Shown: positions 6,994-15,653 of the stretch, piece after piece
How positions within the stretch are numbered: the stretch's first letter is position 1
Layout of the letters: each line of letters starts with the position of its first letter
NCBI GenBank assembly: GCA_029865195.1
Contig: JAOUHH010000027.1
Coordinates: forward strand, 1 to 15,653
Reading direction: 5' to 3'
Length of the DNA: 15,653 bases
Source: Desulfobulbaceae bacterium
GTDB lineage: Bacteria > Desulfobacterota > Desulfobulbia > Desulfobulbales > UBA5123
Translations under genes and position numbers: made by a program
Notes under the pieces: model-generated
The model's input: only the letters and a program-made list of their open reading frames with translations
Database searches by the model: none
Told to the model about the DNA's origin: nothing

Positions 6994-7032
6994 TTCCGTT
7001 GACCGCCACCCTCCCAGCCCCAAGGAACAGTG

Positions 7033-9105
7033 ATGAAAAAACAGATCCAGCCGGCATCCCTGCCGTTGCCCATCCTGATTCTTGCAAGCCTCATCTTCCT
7101 TCCCCCCGCCCTGGCCGGTCAACCAGGGACAAACGCGCGTCTCGACCAACTCGGGCTGGAGGATTTGAACGAAATCACCATCGTCACCGCCGCTAAGCGT
7201 GAACAATGCATCTCGCAGGTTGCCGCCGCCGCCAGCGTCATCACCCATGAGCAGATTCGCCGCTACGGCTATCGAACCCTTGGCGAGGCACTGAGCCGGG
7301 TAAGCGGCATGACCGGTTCCTCGGATCGCAACTACTCATACCTGGGGGTTCGCGGCTTCAGCCTGCCCGGGGATTACAATACCAGAATTCTCCTGCTCGT
7401 CGACGGCCACCGCGCTAACTGTGCCATGTATGATCAAGCAAGCATGGACGAAGGGTTTCCCGTCGACATCGAAAGCATCGAACGGATCGAAATCGTCAAG
7501 GGCCCAGGCTCGGCCCTTTGGGGCAGCAACGCCCTTTTCGCAGTGGTCAACATCATTACCCGCCAGGGCTCTGACATGAACGGCTGGCGGCTGCTGACGG
7601 AACTCGGCAGCAACCGCCAGCGGAAAGGGCATCTGGAATACGGCCGACTTTTCGGCAACGGCCTGATGCTGGCCGGCGCCGTCTCCGGCCTGGACACCGA
7701 TGGCGAACGGGGCGTCTATTTCCAGGAAATCGACCAACCCGCCTTTCACAACGGCCTGGCACAGGATGTGGACGGAGAAACCGCCTACAAGGGCTATCTG
7801 AATCTCTCCTTTAAAGAGCTCCAACTCCATTTTGCGCAAAGCACACGCGACAAGACCGTGCCTTCCGCCGCCTGGGATACCGCCTTTAACGATCCGGCGG
7901 CCTACACTCGTGACCAGTACACCATGCTTGACGCCAGCATCGAACACGATATCGACCCGGCCAGAAACGGCCGCATCTTCGCCCGCCTCTCCCACGACGC
8001 CTACGAATATCGCGGCGACTACCCCTACCACGAAAACGGCGGCTGGGACGGCGTCCGCATCCTCAACAAGGACAGCGGCACCGACAAGCAGTGGGGCGGC
8101 GAGATCCGCTACACCTTCACCCCGCTCACCGGTCTGACCCTCATTACCGGTTTCGAGTATACGGACGTCTATGAACTGAGGCAACACAACTACGATGCGG
8201 CACCCAACTACGCCCTGCACCTTGACACCGGCGATGCCGACAACGACTACAACACCCGCTCCGTGTATCTGCAAGGCGAATATCCCCTCACCGCCTCCCT
8301 GCGACTGCTCGGCGGCTTGCGCACCGATCACTATTCCACCTTCGGGGAGCAAACCAGCCCCCGCGCCGCCCTGCTCTACTCCCCGTCCCTGGCCACTACC
8401 CTGAAACTGCTCTACGGCGAGGCGTTTCGCGCCCCCAACGATTACGAGCGCAACTACGACGACGGCATCGTCATGATCAGCAATACCGGGCTCAAGCCGG
8501 AAACGATCAAAACCTGGGAGGTTGTCTGCGAGCAGAACCTCGGCCGCCGGCTCAAGCTGACCACCAGCCTTTTCCGCTTCGAACTGGAAAACCTGATCGG
8601 CCAGGAAAACATCGGCGGCAACCTCCAGTACCGCAACAACAACGGCACGATCCGCAGCGACGGCTTCGAACTGCACCTTGAGGCCAGCCATGACAACGGC
8701 CTCACCGCCTACGCAAGCCTTGCCTGCACCGAGACGAAAAATCTCGCCACCGACACCGCCCTCGACAACTCGGCCGCCTTGCAGGCAGCCGCCGGCATTT
8801 CCCTGCCGCTCTGGGAAAAGCGCTTCTACCTGTCACCGGAATTCCTTTATCTCAGCCACCGCACCTCCTCCGCAACCGGCAAGCGCCTCGCTGCCTCCAC
8901 TCTCTGCAACCTGTCGCTGACCTCCGGAACATTCCTTGCCGACATCGATCTTTCCCTGAACATCTACAACCTCTTCGACACCCACATCCTGCAATCCGGC
9001 GGCGGAGAGCATTACCATTACGATCCTGCCACCGACGAGGATCTGTATTTCGACATCCCGCAACCCGGCAGAACCATCCGCGCCCAGTTTGCATACCACT
9101 TTTAA
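7033..9105 (+). CDS. TonB-dependent outer-membrane receptor
   Basis: This is a 690-residue TonB-gated outer-membrane beta-barrel transporter, a usual length for Cir/BtuB-like receptors. A signal peptide is clear: the KK start, a hydrophobic core, and a likely cleavage after PPALA (residue 28). A TonB-box-like EITIVTA (47-53) follows. The plug (about 55-165) contains SVITHEQIRRYGYRTLGEAL, LGVRGF, LLLVDGHR and the typical ERIEIVKGPGSALWGSNA. The barrel fills the remainder and ends in QFAYHF with a terminal Phe, as needed for barrel assembly. The start is ATG 7033 with AAGGA at 7022-7026; an in-frame GTG at 7030 is less likely. The plug motif FRAPNDYE in the barrel is typical of the family. The ligand is not readable from sequence. 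It is first in an operon with a YfiR protein and a hybrid kinase, so it may work as a signalling receptor as well as an importer. Confidence 0.94.
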   Translation: MKKQIQPASLPLPILILASLIFLPPALAGQPGTNARLDQLGLEDLNEITIVTAAKREQCISQVAAAASVITHEQIRRYGYRTLGEALSRVSGMTGSSDRNYSYLGVRGFSLPGDYNTRILLLVDGHRANCAMYDQASMDEGFPVDIESIERIEIVKGPGSALWGSNALFAVVNIITRQGSDMNGWRLLTELGSNRQRKGHLEYGRLFGNGLMLAGAVSGLDTDGERGVYFQEIDQPAFHNGLAQDVDGETAYKGYLNLSFKELQLHFAQSTRDKTVPSAAWDTAFNDPAAYTRDQYTMLDASIEHDIDPARNGRIFARLSHDAYEYRGDYPYHENGGWDGVRILNKDSGTDKQWGGEIRYTFTPLTGLTLITGFEYTDVYELRQHNYDAAPNYALHLDTGDADNDYNTRSVYLQGEYPLTASLRLLGGLRTDHYSTFGEQTSPRAALLYSPSLATTLKLLYGEAFRAPNDYERNYDDGIVMISNTGLKPETIKTWEVVCEQNLGRRLKLTTSLFRFELENLIGQENIGGNLQYRNNNGTIRSDGFELHLEASHDNGLTAYASLACTETKNLATDTALDNSAALQAAAGISLPLWEKRFYLSPEFLYLSHRTSSATGKRLAASTLCNLSLTSGTFLADIDLSLNIYNLFDTHILQSGGGEHYHYDPATDEDLYFDIPQPGRTIRAQFAYHF

Positions 9106-9134
9106 CCTTTATCAGGCCCAACGGACCTCCGCCC

Positions 9135-9733
9135 ATGCACGACGCCCCCCGCCGCAAGCCACTCGCCAAGCCGGCCTTCCTGTTCGCGGCGATGCTGCTC
9201 TGCCTGGCGCTGATGGGCATAGAAATGGCGGCCAGAGCCCAGGCCAAGGGCAAGGTGCTGAGCGAATACCAGGTCCAGGCCGCGTACATCCTCAACTTCA
9301 TCCGCTTTACCACCTGGCCATCCTCGGCGTTTGCCGATCCGCAACAGGACATTGTCTTGGGCATCTATGGCGAAGATAATTTCGGCACCATCCTTGACGA
9401 TCTTGACGGAACCTTCATCAACCAGCGGCGGTTGCAAATAGTGCGCTTGGGCACCGGTGGCGACCTGCACGGCTGCCACCTCCTCTATATTTCGGGTTCG
9501 GAACACCGCCGGCTGCAACAGATCCTACGCGGGATCAAGAAAGAACCGACGCTGACCATTTCCGACATGGACAACTTCGCCGCCGAGGGCGGCATGATTC
9601 AGCTCAAAAGGGTTGACGACAAATACAAACTCATTCTTAATACTAATTCTACCAAGTCCGCCGGCCTCCAACTGCGGGCCAATCTTCTCAAAATCGCCAC
9701 CCTGGTCGGCCAGGCAGCCCCAGAGAGCCCCCG

Positions 9734-9737
<4 letters not shown>
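9135..9737 (+). CDS. YfiR-family (DUF4154) periplasmic protein
   Basis: The 200-residue protein has a basic N-terminus and a hydrophobic signal segment (about 14-30), with probable cleavage after ARAQA near residue 37. The mature part matches YfiR: AAYILNFIRFTTWP near the N-terminus, GIYGEDNFG, a CHLLYIS strand, and the C-terminal block TLTISDMDNFAAEGGMIQL followed by AGLQLRANLLKIA. In Pseudomonas aeruginosa, YfiR binds the periplasmic domain of the cyclase YfiN and holds it off. Here only one cysteine (in GCHLL) remains in the mature chain, so the disulfides of that protein cannot be made. It begins 29 nt after the receptor gene and its stop overlaps the start of the kinase gene (ATGA), implying translational coupling. 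The likely job is to gate the kinase's periplasmic domain. Confidence 0.9.
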
Positions 9738-12181
<2,444 letters not shown>

Positions 12182-12252
12182 TGGGAGTTGCATATCGCAA
12201 ACCCACTCCCAGATGTCTTGAATTCTTTCCGGCCATGCCCCTGCCCACCCAT

Positions 12253-12298
12253 CCGTCCTAGGCAGATTGCCTAGGACGGGCCAATGCTCGTTTTTTTT
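12253..12298 (+). terminator. Probable terminator of the receptor/YfiR/kinase operon
   Basis: ccgtcctaggca (12253-12264) and tgcctaggacgg (12268-12279) form a perfect 12-bp stem over a 3-nt loop. Eight T residues follow at 12291-12298. The gap of 11 nt between stem and T-run is longer than in standard intrinsic terminators, so efficiency is uncertain. Position, 71 nt past the kinase stop, favours a transcript end. The palindrome could instead be a protein site. Confidence 0.55.
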
Positions 12299-12420
12299 AT
12301 TTTTAACCTATACAATCAACCAGTTACAGGCATGCGACTCACACACAACCACCACTCGCCCGCCATCCCGCCGTGGCAACTTCGAGCCGGAATGCCTCGC
12401 CCACCAAGCATTTCTTCCGT

Positions 12421-12449
12421 TTGACGCGAGAACGGCATTGGTTTACAAT
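12421..12449 (+). promoter_or_regulatory. Strong sigma70-like promoter for the FapA-like gene
   Basis: TTGACG (12421-12426) and TACAAT (12444-12449) each match 5 of 6 consensus bases, with the ideal 17-bp spacer. Transcription would start near 12456, about 49 nt before the ATG at 12505. This suggests that the gene is transcribed on its own. Confidence 0.6.
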
Positions 12450-12504
12450 CAATCTGTCAACATAAGCCGGGCATAAACTCAACATCTCTCCCCACAGGAA
12501 TTCC

Positions 12505-14298
12505 ATGCCCACGGATCCCATCGCCAACATCCCCGCCCCGGCCAACAACGACGATCTGTCGCGTACCACCATCCTTGCCGGCCCCCGGCGGTTTGACGAT
12601 GCTGAACAGCTCGCGGCGATCCGCCGCGCCGCCTCCCCCGGCGACGCCATCCTTGACCTTATCCTCGAAAGCATCCGGCAGGAGTTCAGCGTTCTTCGCA
12701 TCGACAATACCCGGGAACGCGAGGCGGGCAACGTCGACCTCATGCAGGAGATTGGCGAGATTGCCGGGGCGGTTTTCGCCAGGGGAAGGCGTGGCGAGGA
12801 GGATGCCAGGGGCAGATACGAATTCATGGTGATGGCCGACAACTGTGAGCAGCAACGCAAGGTCACCATCGACATCTCCCTCGACGAGATCCAGATCCGC
12901 GTCAAGGGTGTCGCTGCCCAAGACGGGCGGGACGGCATCCTGAAAGAGATCGGCGAGTATGTCAAGCACGCCAAGCCCCGGGAGGTGGCGGAAAGGGAAA
13001 CCGTCAACCACTATCTCACCGGCAAATTTGCCCCGGCCAGGGAGGGAGAAGCCCTGGTGATGATCGACAACAGCGGGGTACGGGGGATGAACGGCATCGA
13101 CTGCCTGGGCCACCACATCAAGCCCAAGGCCGGAATACCCTGCCAGGTCAAGATCGGCAAAGGCATCCGCAAGAAACTGCTGGCCCCGGGCAAATTCCAG
13201 CTGCTCGCCGCCCGGACCGGCGTGGCCGCGCCGGTGTACGACAAGGATGGCACCCTTTGCGCCATCGATGTGCGGGAGTCGGTGCAGGTAAAGGAGGTGG
13301 GGCTCCGCGAGGGCGGCCATGTGGCGATCAAGGGAGCCGACGGCCTCACCTCGGAACTGGAGGTCGAGGACACGACGGTCGATTCAGTGGGGCGCGCCTT
13401 TACGGTGCGAACCACCGGCACCGTCAACGTCAGGGAGACCATCTACGGCGAGGTGGTGGCCGGCAACATCAACGCCCTGATGGTGAACGCCGAGGGGAAA
13501 CTGGTCGCGGCCCACGACACGATCAAGATCGCCAATGCCGTCCAGACCAGCGTCCTGCGCGCCCCAAGGATCATTATCGGCAAGGGTGACGCCTTGAGCT
13601 CGATGATCAATTCCACCTGCCGGTCCCGGCATACCTTCATCGCCACCGGGGTCCGATTTCTCGGCCACTCCATGCTTGTCCTCGGCAACGATCTTGCCCG
13701 CCATAACGGGACGGTCGTCTGCGGCGCCGACCTCTTTGCCGATCGCCAGCGCATCGCCTCCGAACAACTTGCCCTGCAACGGCAGATGAAGGATCTGGCC
13801 GAGGAGATTCGCCAGGGCCTCATGAGGCAGGTACAAAAGCAAAACAACGCCCCTGGCACCGACCACCGCACCCTCCTCAAAACAATCGCCGAGGGAGAAC
13901 AGGCCTACGGCCTTTGTACCGTCGAGGAGGAGGAGCAACTGGCGATCAGGCTCAACAACGCCCTCACCGATCTGGGGGTCGGCAACACCCTGACCTTCCT
14001 GAACCTGATCTCCGCCAAGAAACAATTGCGGAAAAAACTCACGGCGGCAACCGAGCAACTGGCGGCCATCTCGCCGCCCCTGACCATACGGTTGCGCGCG
14101 GTCAACCTCAACGACGGCGCACAGCTATCCATCCGCTGCTGGCACGACGTGGTGATGCTCACCCGCATCGAGAAGGAGATCATCGTCAGCCGCGAGTTGC
14201 AGGCCAAGGAGATTCTGCGCCGCAGAATCGACAGCTTTTCCCTAGACGCAACCTTTGACTATCCCACCGAAGAAATCGTCTGCCAGGACCTCTTCTGA
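12505..14298 (+). CDS. FapA/DUF342-family protein
   Basis: The 597-residue protein matches the FapA (DUF342) family. It has an N-terminal alpha/beta part of about 180 residues, then a repetitive beta-helical region (about 186-400) with short glycine-rich turns, for example NGIDCLGHHIKPKAG, DKDGTLCAIDV and GTVNVRETIYGEVVAGNI, and later IKIANAVQTSVLRAPRIIIGKG. The C-terminal third is helical and charged, with predicted coiled coils at about 413-450 and 502-526, then a short beta-rich tail. No signal peptide or membrane segment is present, so it is cytoplasmic. Family members are named for a role in flagellar assembly or its regulation, but no flagellar genes lie nearby here, so that function should not be assumed. 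The ribosome site AGGAA sits 4 nt before the ATG and a good promoter lies upstream. It converges on mobA with only 24 bp between, and no terminator is visible there. Confidence 0.85.
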   Translation: MPTDPIANIPAPANNDDLSRTTILAGPRRFDDAEQLAAIRRAASPGDAILDLILESIRQEFSVLRIDNTREREAGNVDLMQEIGEIAGAVFARGRRGEEDARGRYEFMVMADNCEQQRKVTIDISLDEIQIRVKGVAAQDGRDGILKEIGEYVKHAKPREVAERETVNHYLTGKFAPAREGEALVMIDNSGVRGMNGIDCLGHHIKPKAGIPCQVKIGKGIRKKLLAPGKFQLLAARTGVAAPVYDKDGTLCAIDVRESVQVKEVGLREGGHVAIKGADGLTSELEVEDTTVDSVGRAFTVRTTGTVNVRETIYGEVVAGNINALMVNAEGKLVAAHDTIKIANAVQTSVLRAPRIIIGKGDALSSMINSTCRSRHTFIATGVRFLGHSMLVLGNDLARHNGTVVCGADLFADRQRIASEQLALQRQMKDLAEEIRQGLMRQVQKQNNAPGTDHRTLLKTIAEGEQAYGLCTVEEEEQLAIRLNNALTDLGVGNTLTFLNLISAKKQLRKKLTAATEQLAAISPPLTIRLRAVNLNDGAQLSIRCWHDVVMLTRIEKEIIVSRELQAKEILRRRIDSFSLDATFDYPTEEIVCQDLF

Positions 14299-14322
14299 GC
14301 TTCCCGGCCGCGGTCAGGCCGC

Positions 14323-14910
14323 TCAAACCCGCCGCGGTTCAGGCAGGTCGGTCGGACGGTTGACGTTGAGGAAGGTGCCGAGATCAGGCAACAGCGCAAG
14401 CAGCTCATCCTCCTCCAGCCTGCGCACCTTGAGGGACGCAAAGATCAGGCCGATCTTCCGTTCGTCGCGGCGCAGATGCGCCTCGATGATGGGCAGGCAG
14501 CGCTGCCGGTACATGGCGTAGAGAGGCTCGGGCCGCCCGCCCGGGCAGGGCACCACCGCGTCGCAGTCGCCAACGGCGAGTTCCGCCAGCCGCCGGACGA
14601 GCGGCTCGCTCAAAAACGGCATATCACAACCGGTAATAAAGGCGTGTTCGGTGGTAATGGCGCCGAGCGCCGCATGGATGCCGGCCAGCGGCCCGGCCCC
14701 CCGGAACCGGTCCGCCACCGACGGCCAACCCAGAAAGGCATAGGTCTCCGGGGTGTTGGTGACCAGCAGCCGATGCGCAAAGAGATGCTCCAGGGTGGCG
14801 GCGGCGTGACCGATCAGCGGCCTGCCCTCATGGCGGGCCAGCGCCTTGTTGCTGCCGAAGCGGCTGCTTGCCCCGCCCGCCAGGATCACGCCGGTGACAT
14901 CTTCAATCAT
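14323..14910 (-). CDS. mobA: Molybdenum cofactor guanylyltransferase
   Basis: MobA joins GMP from GTP to molybdopterin-Mo to make the guanine dinucleotide cofactor used by DMSO-reductase-type enzymes such as formate dehydrogenase and nitrate reductase. The 195-residue length is normal for the family. The nucleotide-binding signature LAGGASSRFGSNKAL (10-24) is intact, with K22. GAGPLAGI (72-78 region), the metal-binding D96 in GCDMPFL, PEPLYAMY, and the near-terminal FLNVNRPTDL are all in family order. The protein is cytoplasmic. Its start codon lies inside the end of mobB (8-bp overlap), so the two are translationally coupled. Other MobA-like transferases (MocA for CTP) share the fold, but the neighbouring mobB supports MobA. 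It implies that the cell makes Mo or W enzymes. Confidence 0.95.
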   Translation of the reverse strand: MIEDVTGVILAGGASSRFGSNKALARHEGRPLIGHAAATLEHLFAHRLLVTNTPETYAFLGWPSVADRFRGAGPLAGIHAALGAITTEHAFITGCDMPFLSEPLVRRLAELAVGDCDAVVPCPGGRPEPLYAMYRQRCLPIIEAHLRRDERKIGLIFASLKVRRLEEDELLALLPDLGTFLNVNRPTDLPEPRRV

Positions 14911-15577
14911 CGGCGTGATCGTGCGTAATGGTGATAGTGATATCCTTGGGATTCCGGCACCCCTTGAGGGAAGAGGTCATGCCGATGAGCGATCGCCGCA
15001 GAAAGCCCTCCACAAAGGCATTCAAAGGAATGGGGGCGCCATCGACAATCAGGGTGGTCCGGCCGCCCGCGACCGGCACCCGAGGGCCGATAAAGGTCTC
15101 GATCAGGAAGGAGGCAAGCCCCTCGCAATCGTCGAGGGAGAACCAGGGCAGGCCGGCACTGGCGGCCTGGCTGTCGCTGACCATCGCCACCCAGGTTTCG
15201 TCGCGGCCGGCAAGCGGCTCCGGATAGAGGGCCGAACGATACACCTCGACCTTGGGCAGGGCCAGCCGCTTATACCCCTCGGCGATCACCAGGTCGACGT
15301 CGCCGAAATACCGTGCGGCCAGATACTCCACGTCGGAATCGCCGTCGGTATCGCTGATCACCCCCAGACCGGTGGGGGAGGAGAGCGCCACCACCCGCGC
15401 CCCGGCCTGCTTGTGGCGGAAGGTGTCCTTGCCGGGCTTGTCCATCTCGAACCGGTGCACGTGATGCTTGATGGTCCCCACCCGGCAGCCGCGCCGGTTC
15501 AAGACCGGGATCAACTTCTCGAGGAGGGTTGTCTTGCCGCTGTCGGGCTTGCCGACAAATGTAACCACGGGTGGCAT
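14903..15577 (-). CDS. mobB: Molybdopterin-guanine dinucleotide biosynthesis GTPase MobB, with C-terminal extension
   Basis: MobB is a P-loop GTP-binding protein that assists MobA. The P-loop GKPDSGKTT (G9-T17) is intact at the N-terminus, followed by GTIKHHVHRFEMDKPGKDTFRHKQAGA, split by family-typical KHH and DT-RH-AGA motifs, and VDLVIAEGYK, the conserved end of the GTPase core. The chain is 224 residues, longer than the roughly 175 of the Escherichia coli protein. The extra C-terminal part (about 165-224) has LIVDGAPIPLNAFVEGFL and GMTSSLKGC, and looks like a small added domain. A good AGGCGGAA ribosome site lies upstream, inside the end of the preceding reading frame. The gene is probably in an operon with whatever lies to the right of the window. 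Confidence 0.93.
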   Translation of the reverse strand: MPPVVTFVGKPDSGKTTLLEKLIPVLNRRGCRVGTIKHHVHRFEMDKPGKDTFRHKQAGARVVALSSPTGLGVISDTDGDSDVEYLAARYFGDVDLVIAEGYKRLALPKVEVYRSALYPEPLAGRDETWVAMVSDSQAASAGLPWFSLDDCEGLASFLIETFIGPRVPVAGGRTTLIVDGAPIPLNAFVEGFLRRSLIGMTSSLKGCRNPKDITITITHDHADD

Positions 15578-15581
15578 TGGC

Positions 15582-15653
15582 TCATTCCGCCTTCTTGGTT
15601 GAGGTCATCCGGCAAGCCATCAGCCCGGAGGCCAGGCCATGGCCCGTCCACCC
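15582..15653 (-). CDS. Possible C-terminal end of an unidentified gene upstream of mobB
   Basis: On the minus strand a frame open from the window edge gives 23 residues ending MTSTKKAE and a TGA 4 nt before the mobB ATG. That spacing, and the mobB ribosome site lying within its last codons, fit an operon gene. A second frame also stops within the fragment, so the call is weak. I cannot name the product. Confidence 0.3.
   Translation of the reverse strand, partial: GWTGHGLASGLMACRMTSTKKAE

Larger units (their letters stand above)
12182..12504. other. 323-bp intergenic region between the hybrid kinase and the FapA-like gene
   Basis: No convincing gene is present. The region holds a perfect 12-bp hairpin (12253-12279), an oligo-T stretch (12291-12298), and a good promoter (12421-12449). 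A short tacaatcaa occurs at both 12311-12319 and 12444-12452. The middle, about 12300-12420, is less GC-rich at first and shows nothing else I can support. Confidence 0.6.

Noticed and set aside
6907..7032. Cobalamin or other riboswitch before the TonB receptor
   Set aside because: The predicted leader is only about 53 nt, and I see no conserved riboswitch box.
7336..8691. 451-codon minus-strand frame within the TonB receptor gene
   Set aside because: The plus strand encodes a full receptor from signal peptide to terminal Phe. The antisense product has no family motif and a biased V/A/G composition.

Overview
The window reads as a piece of a GC-rich Gram-negative chromosome with no phage, plasmid or IS signature. 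An outer-membrane TonB-dependent receptor shows there is an outer membrane. The mix of an REC-TPR response regulator, a FapA/DUF342 protein, a MobB with a C-terminal extension and many two-component genes fits the former Deltaproteobacteria, perhaps Desulfobulbales or a relative. That placement is an inference from gene content, not a phylogeny.

Layout, left to right. (1) 2-337: the 3' end of guaA. It is followed directly by a 107-nt palindromic element (338-444) and then a NYN-domain/cold-shock-domain fusion (478-1263). (2) 1424-6063: a tightly spaced three-gene unit with a soluble GAF histidine kinase, a receiver-TPR response regulator, and a 700-residue membrane-anchored protein that carries a perfect CX2CX4HX4C zinc knuckle and TPR-like repeats. 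I do not recognise the last protein as a named family, and the trio looks like an uncharacterised signalling module. (3) 6064-6291: a convergent intergenic region filled by a degenerate direct repeat of 11-bp period (6139-6271), consensus TGTTGATAACC, whose best units hold DnaA-box-like TTATCAACA. (4) 6292-6837 (minus): an M23-type metallopeptidase with an intact active site but no visible signal peptide. (5) 7033-12181 (plus): a TonB-dependent receptor, a YfiR (DUF4154) periplasmic protein and a CHASE8-HAMP hybrid histidine kinase with two receiver domains, arranged as one operon behind a good sigma70-like promoter. (6) 12182-12504: an intergenic region with a perfect 12-bp hairpin and a strong promoter leading to a FapA/DUF342 gene (12505-14298). 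(7) 14323-15653 (minus): mobA and mobB, overlapping, with the last codons of a possible upstream gene at the window edge.

Two stories stand out. In the receptor/YfiR/kinase operon, the periplasmic YfiR-CHASE8 switch known from YfiBNR appears to be joined to phosphorelay output instead of a GGDEF domain, so an outer-membrane event could be passed through YfiR to a kinase. In the kinase/REC-TPR/zinc-knuckle operon, a cytoplasmic signal sensed by GAF could be passed to a TPR scaffold that docks on a membrane TPR protein. Both are inferences from domain content and gene order. Coding density is high, and long open frames antisense to real genes were treated as GC artefacts.
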